Origin: Epiperipatus broadwayi
Lineage: Eukaryota; Onychophora; Udeonychophora; Euonychophora; Peripatidae
DNA length: 64,000 nucleotides
Assembly (NCBI GenBank): GCA_028023455.1
Contig: JAQFVV010012513.1
Span: 246,001-310,000, forward strand
Direction: 5' to 3'
Positions 11,431 through 22,686 of this stretch are shown piece after piece. A model generated the notes under the pieces. That model was not told where the DNA came from. It ran no database searches and saw nothing but the letters and a program-made list of their open reading frames with translations. The position numbers and the translations under genes were made by a program. Position 1 is the stretch's first letter. The number at the start of each line of letters is the position of its first letter.

Positions 11431-11690
11431 TAATTATTCATTAGACTAGAGATTATCTACTTAATGAATAATAATTCTGTAATTTAATTTTCACCACTCT
11501 CACCACGGTAAGGTCTGGTTTCTGTCTACTTTCAGTACCACCTCCACGTGGTATTAAAAGAGGATAGAAATCAATCCCCTAATTTGTTTGAGAGTGGTGT
11601 AGTAAAAATTACACCAAAGATATATTATTCATTAAGTGGATAATCTCTTGTCTAAGGAATGACTAGTAAAAATTGAGTTATATCGTCTAA
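11430..11690. mobile_element. Family C palindromic copy
   Basis: The left half (ATTCATTAGACTAGAGATTATCTACTTAATGAATAATA..., CACTCTCACCACGGTAAGG) is repeated in inverse after a short centre (about 11528-11575). The right half ends TATTATTCATTAAGTGGATAATCTC. The arms are roughly 110-120 bp. It is a non-autonomous foldback element. Confidence 0.65.
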
Positions 11691-12327
11691 TATCATTAGT
11701 AACTCTTTTTGTACATTTTATAGAATTTCTGATATTTATTCTTCTTAATGTTTCATTTAAAAATAATTTCTAATGTTGTGCTTTGTTGTAATTGTTTCCA
11801 TAGCAACGTTCTTTCCATTTTCTGCAAAAAAAAAAAAGATTTTATGCGCAAACTTTTTTTTTGAAAAAAATTCTATAATTTATGGTTTATCATTTGTCTC
11901 TATTGAAATTTACTCTGTAAAATTTGATTTTTAAAATCTTCTTTATTTTTCTATTCTAGTATTATAATCTCTCACAATAATTTTTAATGTATTAACACAT
12001 TTTAAATAATTTTCCTGCCTATAGAAAGGATCTCCATTTTTTTCTGCCAGTGAGAATTTGATCCATCTAAGTGGCAATAATATGCATATGGCATAATTCG
12101 CTACGCTATATTCCATCCAATATATCATTTATTCCCACAAAGTTCTTTCATTTTTAATTTATCATTAATCCAACTCTATTTTTATTTTCAACATTAAGTT
12201 CTTTATCATAAAGTATGAGTTCATCTTTAAAATTAATATTTTCTTTTCATCTTCTTTATCTTTCTAACATCCACACTTTGCCATTTAATCTGTGTTTTTT
12301 TATAATTAACATTAATGATATTTATAT
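11691..12327. other. A/T-rich DNA with one X-box-like motif
   Basis: No gene is recognised. At 11794-11807 the 14-mer GTTTCCATAGCAAC fits the RFX-factor X-box pattern (RYYNYY-AT-RRNRAC). It could be chance. Confidence 0.45.
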
Positions 12328-12535
12328 AATAGATGAACAATTGAAATCTTAAACGGGATTTCAAGCGATTGTAAAAGACCCAGAAAGACACCACATGTGA
12401 GATGGATGGATGAAATAAAAAAGTGTGCAGAGGTGATATGGAGAAGAGATTCTAAAGATCGGAGAAGATGGATTGAACTTGGAGAAACTTTTATCCTGCA
12501 GTGGATTGATAATGGTTGATGATAATGATATGTAA
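12328..12535 (+). pseudogene. RTE-like LINE 3' end, copy 2
   Basis: It is DNA-level collinear with 8790-8980: GATGAACAATTGAAATCTTAAAC, then the segment for ARWMDE, then ATCCTGCAGTGGATTGATAATGG. It ends in GGTTGATGATAATGATA. Several frame-breaking changes are present. It is more strongly 5'-truncated than copy 1. Confidence 0.8.
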
Positions 12536-12664
12536 ATAACTACAGTTTTATATACATACATCTTTGATTCTGAGGATGAAATATCACATGATTTTATCAC
12601 ATGTTCCAGCTTACATATTGCTGTTTCATCTACATACTCTTGTCAATCAGTACAGTTGTGTTAC

Positions 12665-12965
12665 CTAATGTAAGCTATAAAAATGAATACATGCCAGATG
12701 ATTGTCTTTAATAAATTCCTATCCAGTGCTATTTTATCCAATATTTACAGACCAATTTTTTAACTTATGACTCATCAGAAGAAGCTTTAGATCCTAAGGG
12801 TCCAGATGTAGTGTTCCAAGATTGAAAGCTCCTGACTGATAAAAGCCATAAGCTAGAAACTAGTCTCTGGATATTGGATAGGACATCACTAGATAGGTAT
12901 TTAGTAAGCACTATTATCTGGCATCTATTATTTACTAAAGCTTATACTTGTTGGCACAGTTGTGG
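12665..12965. mobile_element. TIR-A element, copy 4 (old)
   Basis: Both inverted halves are recognisable. On the left are CAGTGCTATTTTATCCAATATTTACAG, CATCAGAAGAAGC and a GGTCCAGATGTAGTG region. On the right are GCCATAAGCTAGAAACTAGTCTC and TGGATATTGGATAGGACATCAC. The outer ends are eroded. Confidence 0.6.
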
Positions 12966-13569
12966 TAAAACAAAAAGGGTAACCTTAGAATGTCCTGTCT
13001 TCATCCACTCTTGCTTTAGCTTATACTGCTATTAGACAATTTCAGTCTTAAATCCAATGCAATAATAAAATGGAAGGTTTTGGAATCAAAAGATCTCTGG
13101 ATCACAGGTTGGTTCTTAGACATCATATCACCTTTTGAGTAGCAAACCAATGAATTATTTCATTAAAGGAATACATTCATTCTACCTTCAAAAATATCTT
13201 TAAGTTGGGCAACTCAAGGATTATCAGACTTTTAAAAATAAAGTGAAGTGTTTGTTTTTCATTCTGATGCCAGTAAATTATTGAATGATCTGTAGCTTTG
13301 GAGCTTATATGAAGTTCCAAGTCCTAAAAGTGATAAATATGGTTGTGATCCATGGGAATTAAGTTCAACATTTACCAACTGACCACTTCTCCAATCTTGA
13401 AAAGCTTTGATTCTAATGATTTAAATTTATTACACTTATGCCACAACTATTATGCATGTAAATTGCAAATAGATAGGATATACCCAATCTTAAGTAGAAA
13501 TTCAAAAAATATTTCAGATATAAGCAATAGTTATTTTTAATTGTATTTATACAATGGATTGTATTCATC
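12966..13569. other. A/T-rich DNA, nothing recognised
   Basis: There is a 62-codon frame at 13352-13540 with no motif. No repeat is identified. Confidence 0.4.
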
Positions 13570-13850
13570 ATATAATATTAAGTATTGAATGTCTTTAGAA
13601 AATTTAACTTTATTTAAATTTTCCAATTACATTCAACTGTTAGTAATAGAACACAAGTTAGTATATGCACAATGTTTTGAGAAATATTATTTTCCTCTTT
13701 TCTTCAAAAGTTGTTGACCTGACTAGTAACAGTACTAGCATAGGAATCAAACATGGACCCTTAAATTCTTGAATATTCAATTTTAAAATAATGATCTAAC
13801 CAATGGACATATCCTGCCAAAGGCAACAGTCAGTAAACTTTCATATACAC
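13570..13850 (-). repeat. tRNA-derived SINE (SINE-2), copy 2
   Basis: On the minus strand: TGCCTTTGGCAGGATATGTCC, then ATTGGTTAGATCATTATTTTA (A-box-like). Then AGGGTCCATGTTTGATTCC (B-box-like: GTTTGATTCC), CTATGCTAGTACTGTTACTAG, a body with GTATATACTAACTTGTG-like sequence, and an end at CTAAAGACATTCAATACTTAATATTA. It is the best-preserved head in the window. Confidence 0.7.
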
Positions 13851-14420
13851 CTGGGTCTAGTTTTACGTGATAGATAGGTTCCTCAGAATACACACGCAAA
13901 TGAAATCATGCAAAAGTAGATGTAATTTACCTTGAAAAAGGGGGGATATGGACTGTGATTTTTCAAAACTCGCATAAAAACAACGCATTAACGTAAAATT
14001 TACTTTAAAATTCATGCAAAAAAAAAAATAAAGAAATAAAATATGACTAATAAAAAATTTCAAATTTGAAAAAAATTGATACAAGACAAACTTTTTTTAA
14101 CTATAATATTTAATTTTATTCAAAACAATATATTTTTATGCATAATTTACAGTAATTTATATTTTTTATACACGTTTTAATTATTATCGCTATTTGCCGG
14201 TAAACAGGTTCGTTTGCAAACTGATAAAAAAATCAGATTCTTCACAAGAGGAAATACAACTAGCGCCAATGTTACTCTCATGTTGTGTTAATTAATGGTT
14301 TTCAGGTGACAACGTAATTAGTAATTAATCTAACAACTAAAAATTAAATTCTTATTTTTGTCTTTAATTTTCAATTTTAATTGTGCCCACTGCTATTACT
14401 TATCTTTTAAAAATAAACTT
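13851..14420. other. A/T-rich DNA, nothing recognised
   Basis: No gene or repeat identified. There is a minus-strand 73-codon frame (13863-14084) of hydrophobic, F/L-rich composition, which is usual for random A/T-rich DNA. Confidence 0.4.
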
Positions 14421-14644
14421 TTCAAAACAAAACAAAACAACACTCTCCATATAGTAGTGCCATCTTGTGCTAACAAGAGCAATCAATGGATGCCAGAAGG
14501 CTTGTGCATAAAATCCCTATCTAGTGCCTACTCATCCAATATCCCCAGACTAGTTTCTGGCTTGTGGCCTTCATCAGTGAGGAGCCTTGGATCTGAGAGC
14601 ACTGCACCTACTATATGGAGAATGTTGTTTTGTTTTGTTTTGAA
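14421..14644. mobile_element. TIR-A element, copy 5, with 37-bp inverted ends
   Basis: The left end (14421-14457, TTCAAAACAAAACAAAACAA...) and right end (14608-14644) are inverse with about one mismatch. Between them lies one family half: GCCATCTTGTGC, AATCAATGGATGCCAGAAGG, CATCCAATATCCCCAGACTAG, CAGTGAGGAGCCTTGGATCTG, GAGCACTGCACC. The outer family end follows on the right (about 14660-14692, TATGAGATAGTGATCATGTG). The 105-codon frame spanning it is not a gene. A closely related right end is at 59280-59330. Confidence 0.75.
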
Positions 14645-14847
14645 TTGTTTAATAACAATTATTGTGCTAGTATGAGATAGTGATCATGTGATGTTTAAAA
14701 ATAAACTTGCGGACACTAAATGATTAATAATTGACTAAACGTTCTTTTTTAAAAAGCAAAAACAGAATGTGATTTAAAATGCAAAATTAATGCGCACAAT
14801 GTTTGAACAAATTTACATTATAATCTTGTAAAATTTAATGTGTGTAT

Positions 14848-16000
14848 TGTAACAGCCAGATTTGTACACTCATGCAACAAAATTCAGAGCCCAAGCAAAA
14901 TATACCAAAGCTGACTGTAGTGAGGTGGTTGAGACCTCTAATCTGACCAAACTCCAACTCATCTGCCAGTACTCCAAATTTAACACCTTATGAGTGACAT
15001 TCCTGGGGCTACACTCAGTTCTCATTTAACCGCAAGCCGACATAGAACAGGGAGAAACACGAGACTTAAGGTCATTACTAACCTAACTAAATAAGTGATA
15101 TATATAACACTTAACACTCTATTAATCTTAACTACCAGACATACACATGCAGCATATAAACTCATTAAGAAATTGGAGTATAAACTGTGACATTTAATAA
15201 TATACTGTGGATTGGATAAAATACTATGGATTGGATAAGATACTGTGGTTTGGTTTGATCTAGAGTCTGAGCAAGAAAGATATACAACAGTTTCTATTTA
15301 AAAGGATTTATTAAAACAATAACAAATGATCTAACACAAAATATCATAATGGCAGGGATTGTATAATCTTCACAAGGTATTCAACACAGGCAAGCATGTT
15401 ACAATAGTTGGGACTGTTATCAAGTACATCTGTTCCCTTTTAAACATATTACAATACATGTGTGTGTGAGTTATAGAGGTCATGCCTAATTATTTAATAT
15501 GCTCATCTTATGAACTTGATTTGCTTAAGTTAGAAGTTGATACCTTAGTAGAGATGATGATGAGTACAGCCAGTTTTAAAGACTGTTATATATACTAATT
15601 AACTGAGCAACTAAATAAACTCAGAATCATGCAGATTCAACCTGATAACCCAGATTCAAACTCCAGTCTAAAGCTGAATGATTAATTAATATGGGAAAAA
15701 GAACTGGTTACCATTAGGTCCACATATATGCGCTATGGCGCTATATAAAATATTAAAGAAATAAACTTGCAGTGCGAGTGTGTGATTCTTTAAGAGTTTC
15801 AGCATCAAATGCTCGGTTTGCTCTGAGATCGACAGTTTGCTGCTATTGATATATGAACATAAAGTTCAGGAAGTCGGATTAGCTTTAGGAAAAATCTGGG
15901 TCCTCACGCCCCCAGTTCTAATGAAGATAGCCATAACCCGAACTAAATAAAGGGGCGGTTTGTTACCGTGAACCCTTGTCAGAGGCAGCAAAACGTAACA
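14848..16000. mobile_element. Possible LTR or other retroelement piece
   Basis: This 1.15-kb block is less A/T-rich than its surroundings. It begins TGTAACAGCCAG and ends GCAAAACGTAACA, resembling the TGTAAC...GTTACA ends common in Ty3/gypsy LTRs. The flanks do not show a matching 4-5 bp duplication, no second copy is present, and no protein is encoded. Boundaries and identity are uncertain. Confidence 0.25.
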
Positions 16001-17196
16001 CATATAAGTGTACTATATAAAAACACACCCGCAATGCATGCAATATATATATAAAAAGCAATAAGTATGCATATAATTAATTGCGCCTAAAACAGATAGC
16101 TTTTATCTGTCAAGCTAATTCAAAACAGTTCTTAAAATTAGCATTATAAGTATGCTAATAAAATGGGCTTAAACTATATAAAAATAATCTAGTTAAGATC
16201 CTGAATCTGCATATAAATATTCTTTTATTAAGGAGGGAAAGTATATTCGATGGGACTTAATACAAACATTAGCAAATATACTTTATCATCTCTAGACAAT
16301 ATATATATATCCCCTTCCAACTAATAAATATCAAAGGTTATAATATAAGATCGGTTAAGCAAATCTTAAAAAATACGATTTTACAATATATATATATACT
16401 TATGATAACAACAAGTGGTTAGCGCATTCGTTTATTACCAATATTATAATTTCGAAACAATGATTCAATAAAATAAACAAGGCTTTTAAAATGTCTAAGT
16501 GAAGATTACAATTATCTCCTTTATAAATTACTTACTTAGTTTCATTGTTTCGAAATCTGAGCATATTATCACATATTAAACATAACAAACTGCATTTAAA
16601 CAAAATATTAAAATTACTGAAATTATAAGACCGTTAGTTTATAGGGATTGAAGAGAATAAATTTCGGACATTTAATGAGTATAAAAAAAATATGAAATCT
16701 TTTAATTCATAAAAGATTTCAGCAGTTTATAAAATTAAAGTAAGTGATTTTTTTTTCTTTTACATTATATATAAAGTCACAGACCGATAGTTTCTTTTTA
16801 TAAGAGGGTAAAATTGAAAGAGTTTTTATAATTTAGATAGAACGTTCTTTTTAAAGTGTTTTAAGAATTTATAGATTAAAGTTCATACCGCAGCTTCTTT
16901 TTAAAAATGATTACCATCTCTCTCTGCCTCCTTGAGTGGACTTGAAGCGTATATCAATGATAGTGGTTGGAATAGGGCATCTGACAACATCATAATCTTC
17001 AGTGGCCTTTCAGATAGGTTAAATTTCTTCATATTCTCCATGCAGGTTGCTGGAAAGTCTATTCAAAGAAATGTTTAGAGGAACTGAGAGTAGCCATCTG
17101 GCTCCAGAGCCAGTAAATATATTATTTTACTCGATCATTTTGGATTCTGGTCTCCACAACAATTTTCAGAAAAAAAAACTAAAGAGAGTCAATTTC
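16001..17196. other. A/T-rich DNA, nothing recognised
   Basis: It contains several short TATA runs (16040-16050, 16297-16308, 16388-16398). There is a tRNA-A-box-like AGTGGTTAGCGCATTCG at about 16412-16429 without a matching B box. A frame at 17047-17382 runs into the tandem duplication and is not supported. Confidence 0.4.
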
Positions 17197-17694
17197 AAAA
17201 AAAATCTGCAATATTTATATTCCCTAGATCAAAAGCCAGTGACCATCTATTTTAAAACACAATTCAGACTTCTAAGTTTTAGCCTTAGGTCTCTTTTGAT
17301 TCTTACCTTTTTTTTATCTTGTTGCCCAAACTTTTACTGGTTTGATCTGGGAAAAGAAATTCATTACAATCATAATGAATGAGCTCTAGAACAATGTCAA
17401 TAACCTAGGGACTATCTGATCCCACCTGCAAATTATTCTAAATAAAAATCTGCGATATCTATATTCCCTAGATCAAAAGCCAGCGACTATCTATTTTAAA
17501 ACACAATTCAAACTTCTTCTAAGTTTTAAAGCAGTCTGTCTCTTTTGATTCTAATCTCTCTTTTTTTTATCTTGTTGCCAAATTTTTACTGGTTTGATCT
17601 GGGAAAAGAAATTCATTACAATCGTAATGAATGAGCTCTAAAACAATGTCAATAACCTAGGGACTATCTGATCCCACCTGCGAATTATTCTAAA
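17197..17694. repeat. Tandem duplication, two ~250-bp units
   Basis: Unit 1 (17197-17442) and unit 2 (17443-17694) both run AAATCTGC.ATAT.TATATTCCC through GATCAAAAGCCAG, TTACTGGTTTGATCTGGG, GAATGAGCTCTA and ACCTAGGGACTATCTGATCCC to AATTATTCTAAA. Differences are few, so the duplication is relatively recent. No function is recognised. Confidence 0.85.
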
Positions 17695-17874
17695 GTCTTA
17701 TTACCAATCTGTGAATTTCGCATGTGATTTATAATTTACCTAAACCAAACTTGTTAAAGAATATTTAGCCACATTTTCTAAACAAAATAACCCTTATACA
17801 ATATATTATTTATATAAATGCTGCAATATATCTATACAAAATTTAATATCATTATCATTTACAGGTGCTTGTAT

Positions 17875-18045
17875 GTGTGACAATAAACATATAATTGTTT
17901 GAATGCATATAAAACTGTGACCATATATATAACTGTATAAATGAATATATCGCTGTGTGGATATATACCACTATGTAAACATATATATACAGCTGTGTAA
18001 AGGCATATAACACTGAGTGGATACATATACACGTGTACTAAAGAG
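17875..18045. repeat. Degenerate ~22-24-bp minisatellite
   Basis: Loose repeats of a unit like ATATATAACTGTGTGAATGCA can be followed through the tract. The minus-strand 89-codon frame here (repeated Y-I-C-L-H-type residues) is a by-product of the repeat. Confidence 0.55.
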
Positions 18046-18499
18046 TGTTTAAAACCGGCATAGATGGGTCTATGGAGACATAAAGGTGAAACAGATAGAA
18101 GGACAGTAATATCTGCTTCATTATACATAAAATGTGGAAATCATGATTTTAATTTCATTATTGCATAAAATCTTACTATTATAAAGCACTGAAAATATTG
18201 AAATTACTAAGTTGAAAGTCGCATTCCAATAATGTGCTATTACTTTCAATATAACGTAAGTGCGCAAAATTTATTATTTAAAGCAATAGACAATATCGGA
18301 GTTCGACTTCCAGTGAAACACGAATCGTGTAATTTCAAAATCGTGTTGAATAAGTTCACGTAAAAAGAGACCCAGGTGTACTTATAAATACGTTTCCTCA
18401 TGATTTCTCCATTTTTACCTGAGAGCAAAGTTGATTAGTGGTTTTCATACATTATATATAGTCACACTACATTGACTTATGGAATTATTCACCATGATC
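18046..18499. other. A/T-rich DNA, nothing recognised
   Basis: There is no supported gene, only a 60-codon minus-strand frame (18246-18428) without motifs. Confidence 0.4.
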
Positions 18500-18983
18500 A
18501 TGTGAGCAGCTTCTTTGAAATTTCTTTTTTTGTACTGTTTTCTCTCTATCCAATATTCCTGCACTTTCCCAATTGAACATATGTTTATTGTTACATACAG
18601 GCTCTGCTAGCCTAGAAACATCAGTTTTTTTTCTTTTCTAATCATCAGTTTGTGCACTAGCAATCACTTTTCAATGGGGTGAATGATCTCACCAATATAT
18701 ATTCTTCCACATTTACATGGTATTTCATAGATACAGTTTTTTATTTTCAGTATTTCACATTTAGGCTTTGTTAGAATTCCTCATAGTGTGATATGGCCTT
18801 GGAAAGCTGTTATGATAGTATAATGATTTGCAGATTTTCCTTAATTTGTCTGCTATTTTTAGAATGTATGGGTAGACTACAGTATCAATAATTGTCTTTT
18901 CCCTTGATGGTTCTTTTTGTTGTCTATTTAACGTTTTCTTAATAACAGCTGATCGATAACCATTTTTCATAAGAGTCACTGGT
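18500..18983 (-). pseudogene. Penelope-like element, RT thumb and GIY-YIG endonuclease remnant
   Basis: The minus frame 18979-18761 contains LMKNGYRSAVIKKTLNRQ, then VYPYILKIADKLRKICK, then FPRPYHTMRN. This matches the end of the Penelope-like RT ('PYV.G.SEKL.RI', 'F.P..TLR..L'). After a frameshift near 18775 it continues ILTKPKCEILKIKNC, then IYEIPCKCGRIYIGEI, the entry to a GIY-YIG endonuclease ('Y.IPC.CG..YIGET'). The stop-containing remainder still shows a VQEYWIER...FKEAAHMI-like segment corresponding to the endonuclease C-terminal part. Such proteins copy RNA and cut target DNA. This one is truncated, frameshifted and dead. Its upstream end meets SINE-2 copy 3 at about 18965-18985. Confidence 0.8.
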
Positions 18984-19180
18984 CAACCAGTAACACCGAA
19001 GAAGAGGGGGAAATAATAACTTTTAATACGTGCATATATGAACCTATGTGCTATTACTAACAGTTGAATGTAATTGGAATATTTAATAAATATTGTTCAA
19101 TTTTTCTAAAGACATTCAATACTTATATTAAATGATAGAAATAGTCCGATATTTAAATACAATTAAAATACCATCATCAC
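18984..19180 (+). repeat. SINE-2, copy 3, 3' part only
   Basis: It shows AACAGTTGAATGTAATTGG, TTTTTCTAAAGACATTC and AATACTTATATTAAATGATAG. These are collinear with the bodies of the minus-strand copies at 6890 and 13570. The tRNA-like head is missing, and the left part (CTGGTCAACCAGTAACACC) touches the Penelope-like remnant. Confidence 0.65.
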
Positions 19181-19934
19181 AAACCTTCAGGAAAACATTA
19201 TTTATTTTGTTTATATTGTTTGCTACAATAATAATTTCTATGTGAAAATACTAAAATTATTATTCTCTTTTCTTCATAGCGTAAGCATGTGTTTTAAAGA
19301 CCTACAGAGGTCCCTAGTGACGATTTTTTCAGACGCTCATTGCTAAGGTTTATAGCCTTGTTAAAACTATTACTAAAATTATTATTATAACTTGCTTATC
19401 TGCTGATTTTTGTGTGTGTTTTTAGAATGGAAAATGAAATTAATCCCTTGGGGGATGATTAATAACATTCATTTAATATTATATTAAAAATCGTTTAAAA
19501 TTTATCGAGCTAAAAAAAAAGTTAATTTAAATTTCATCATTTAAAAATAATTATAGACGTCAAAAAGTAATTTTATTTTAAAATGTTATATTAAAGTTAA
19601 TTCTCTCAAGGACCAACTTAATACGATGTATAAAAACTCTATTATAAAAAGTACAGGTCATTTTTTATAGGTTATCATTAAAAAGTAATCGTTTTCATTA
19701 ATACTATAGTTAGAATTTTGTTATAGTATATCTCTAAGTACATTGCTTACAGTTATGTAAACTGTAAACAAACACAAATATTTAGTGGCAGTAGCGACTT
19801 GGAAACAAATAATGTCCATTAGAACCCCGAAGGAAAAAATATATGATAAAAAGCTAAATAATAATAATAACAATGCACGAGAAATGAGTTGTAGAAGTCA
19901 TCGTATATTATTCTCTCTATTTCATATTTTCCAC
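19181..19934. other. A/T-rich DNA, nothing recognised
   Basis: No gene or repeat supported. Confidence 0.4.
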
Positions 19935-20100
19935 ACCTTAGTGCCACCTCGTGCAAGCTCTAGTAATCAATAGAATCTACTGTTTATTAGAGCTTACGCT
20001 AGACGGCTCTACTGTATGGAAATTTTTTTTTTGCTAATGTTTTAACAACTTGTGTAAGCATAAATAAATTATCACCATGATATTTTGTAGTGCTGGTTTT
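19935..20100. mobile_element. TIR-A remnant, copy 6 (short form)
   Basis: GTGCCACCTCGTGCAAGC, CTAGTAATCAATAGA and the opposite end GGCTCTACTGTATGGAAA are retained. Family end sequence (TTGTGTAAGCATAA...TCACCATGA) follows on the right. Confidence 0.6.
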
Positions 20101-20160
20101 TAATTTATTAGCAGAAAACTCTTCTTTCTACAATGTAATTTTTTTTTATCTTACTGATAT

Positions 20161-20826
20161 ATTTAATATATAGGGGATTTTCACACGACCCTCAACCATC
20201 CATGCTATCTCATACTGCTGACACACTTGATGACACACATGTCGAAAAGATAAATAATCACCACTATATGTATTTCGTGCTAAACCAGCACTCATCAGTT
20301 GGTCCAGATTATCATCTCCACACATATATACAATCAAAGCTCAGCTTATATTAAGATAGCCAATCTTCATACTTTAATGGATAGGCTTCAAACCACTCCA
20401 CTCCACAACTCTTCAGCCATCCATTTCATTGAAAATCTGATGATGGAATGCTCAAAGCCCACTTTAGTGCCAACCTTCAGGAGTCAGAGTGACTTGTGGT
20501 CAACATGAGTAGAATGAGAAGGTTGGCACTAAGGTGGGCTTTGAGCATTCCATCATCAGATTTTCAATGAAGTGGATAGCTGAAGAATTGTGGGGTGGAG
20601 TGGTTTGAAGCCTGTCCATTAAAGTATGGAGATTGGCTATCTTAATATAAGTTGAGCTTTGATTGTATATATGTGTGGAGATGATAATCTGGACCAACTG
20701 ACAAGTGCTGTTTTAGCATGAAATACTTGTATTGGTGATGTATTGGTGATCATTTATCTTTTCAATATGTGTGTGATCAAGTGTATCAGTGGTATGAAAG
20801 TCTGAGTTCAAAACTATATATATTAC
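20161..20826. mobile_element. Large inverted repeat (family D), arms ~310 bp, 39-bp spacer
   Basis: The left arm (20161-20478) is the inverse of the right arm (20518-20826) with few differences. Shared landmarks are AACCATCCATGCTATCTC, GCACTCATCAGTTGGTCCAG, ATAGCCAATCTTCATACTTT, AATCTGATGATGGAATGC and TTAGTGCCAACCTTC at the centre. The two mirrored 63-69-codon frames arise because the arms are the same DNA. Single-arm copies lie at 34521-34822 (same direction as the right arm) and, partly, at 50421-50520. The palindrome therefore arose by joining or inverted duplication of a smaller element. Confidence 0.8.
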
Positions 20827-20972
20827 ATATATAAGTGCAGGTATGAAAACGCATGTTTTGTAGAAAAAATTCATCTTACTGATATATTATAATTTTAATA
20901 ATACTTAAATGATAGTAGCAAATTTACTGTTCTGTACTATTCATTCAAGATGTACAACAAAATGTATAAACT

Positions 20973-21075
20973 AGTCAAGCGTTAGTGGCCTAGCGGTTAG
21001 CATAGCTGCCTTCTAAGCAGCTGGCCCGGATTTGCCTCCCGGTCAACGCATTTGACATGTGAAAAAAAAATATAT
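20973..21075 (+). repeat. Short tRNA-derived SINE (SINE-1), copy 2, with target-site duplication
   Basis: The insert begins AGTCAAG, then a 72-nt tRNA-like body (20979-21050): acceptor-like GCGTTAG, TGGCCTAGCGGTTAGCAT, anticodon stem GCTGC/GCAGC with loop CTTCTAA (anticodon TCT). The T arm is CCGGA/CCCGG with loop TTTGCCT, and the 3' acceptor strand is TCAACGC. It is followed by TTTGACATGTGAAAAAAAAA. TGTATAAACT occurs on both sides (20963-20972 and 21076-21085), a 10-bp target-site duplication. The D arm pairs poorly, so it is not a working tRNA gene. Confidence 0.8.
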
Positions 21076-21390
21076 TGTATAAACTTTTATGAATAACTTA
21101 GACTATTGTCAGACAACTTCTGACATAATTTTATATTATTTTGTGAATTTAATTCAAAAAAATTTTCCACGGAGAAGAAACATGGAAAAGGCTATCACAA
21201 ATATATATGTTATATCATTATGCCATGAGCCTGTTTGAACTTCAATATATATAGAGTTCAGTTATAAAATCCAGGGCCATTTTGTCGACAATTTCCGTCT
21301 GCGTTTATTTTTTTCCCTGAACGGTTTTATAATATTTCGGAAAATACAGTAGTCAATTTTTATTAAAATATTTTGTTTTACTTAAACAAA

Positions 21391-21515
21391 ATTATCGAAT
21401 GGTTGTTGGAAGCTTATAGAAAGTTCGAGCATTGGAAGAAACTGAGCTATGCCGCGATCAATGAACCTTGACCTCCAGAATCTGCCACTCGATTATTGCC
21501 AGAAACCACTCACGT
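21391..21515. repeat. tRNA-like unit E, dispersed single copy
   Basis: Landmarks of the 61-kb tandem unit appear in the same order: TTATCGAATGG, AGAAAGTTCGAGCATTGGAAG, GAGCTATGCCGCGATC, AACCTTGACCTCCAGAATCTG and CCACTC. Much of it has diverged. Confidence 0.6.
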
Positions 21516-22515
21516 CATAGTTTTACTTTAAAAAACAGTTATAAATAATGTAGGAATGTAATTATTCTCATTTTCACTAGATAGCAGCACAGTCTACAAA
21601 AATTACTAATAGACGATAATTTTTCCCTTCCCTTCTCTAAAGTTCATTTTTGCCCTTTCCCCCTCAATTCTTTCATATTTTATTAAATATACTACTGAGG
21701 CAGTTTTTTTTTAACTTTGCAAAAAAAAAAAAAGTACTTAATCTTTATGATAAATTATTTGAACTGTACTTTTTTATTTCTTTCAGGTTTTTATAAAAAT
21801 TTATTTATGATTTATATCTTTATTTTTTCTCCCAAAAAAGCAAATTTATGATTTATTTTTATTATCATGTCTTAATTTTGACAGATTTTAAGTTCTATAA
21901 GTAGTCTAGCTTGTTTAATGCTTCAATTTATAAACTATTTTTTATTATATTTTCAATACACAACAAAGTCTGTTTATTTTCTTGTTCATTTGTTATAGGT
22001 GTGTTTTAATTAATTCTTTGAAGTTATTTTGAAAAGGCTATAAATTTGTTATCTAATATAGTTTTGTTTTTGAAAAGAACGTTATATCTCAAAATGCATT
22101 AAGATTATATTTGTCAACGTAACCAACAGTAATATAATTATTTATTTATGTATGGACTCATTTTTAGATATATTAAATATCAACAAAATATCATAAAGAT
22201 TTCAATCAGGAGATATAGACATTAGGGACTTTAATAAATTCTTCAATTCTATCACTGTAGCCGAAAATTTGATAGTCATCAGTATCTACTTAAAGTTCCA
22301 TTTATGACGTAAATAAGCACAGTGACCAAGGGATATTATCAGTAGATATTATTTCAGTAACATTTAGTGAGATCAAATCCAACTGTTTATTACAGTTCAA
22401 TCAACACATAAATATTTAGAGCCTTATAAAACGTCCAATTTTTATGCCATATTTCTTTAAAGATGGTACATTTTTGGTTAATGATTGAGAAAGGAAATCT
22501 TGATTTGGGATGAGC
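21516..22515. other. A/T-rich DNA, nothing recognised
   Basis: Includes poly-A/poly-T runs at 21705-21735. No gene supported. Confidence 0.4.
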
Positions 22516-22686
22516 AGGCAGCCAAAAAAACAGGGTTACTGGCAACTTCAGACAGCCAAAAAACATGGGTTACTGGCAACTTCAGGCAGCCAAAAAATAT
22601 GGGTTGCTGGCAACTTCAGGCAGCCAAAAAACATGTGTTACAGGCAACTTTAGGCAGCCAAAAACACGAGTTACTGGCAACTTTAA
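22516..22686 (+). repeat. Minisatellite, about five 34-35-bp units
   Basis: The unit resembles AGGCAGCCAAAAAACATGG followed by GTTACTGGCAACTTC. It produces the repetitive part of a 116-codon frame (22485-22835). Since the unit length is not a multiple of three, the peptide changes frame between units, which argues against a protein. Confidence 0.85.

Noticed and set aside
14358-14675. 105-codon frame
   Set aside because: Lies across TIR-A copy 5 and its inverted ends; the same DNA elsewhere has no open frame.
14848-16000. Confident LTR
   Set aside because: End motifs fit, but there is no matching target-site duplication and no partner; kept only as a low-confidence feature.
17047-17382. 111-codon frame
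   Set aside because: Runs into the 250-bp tandem duplication; the second unit does not keep the frame and no domain is visible.
20979-21050. Functional tRNA-Arg(TCT) gene
   Set aside because: Anticodon and T arms are good, but the D arm barely pairs. Target-site duplications and the shared leader/trailer show a retroposed SINE.
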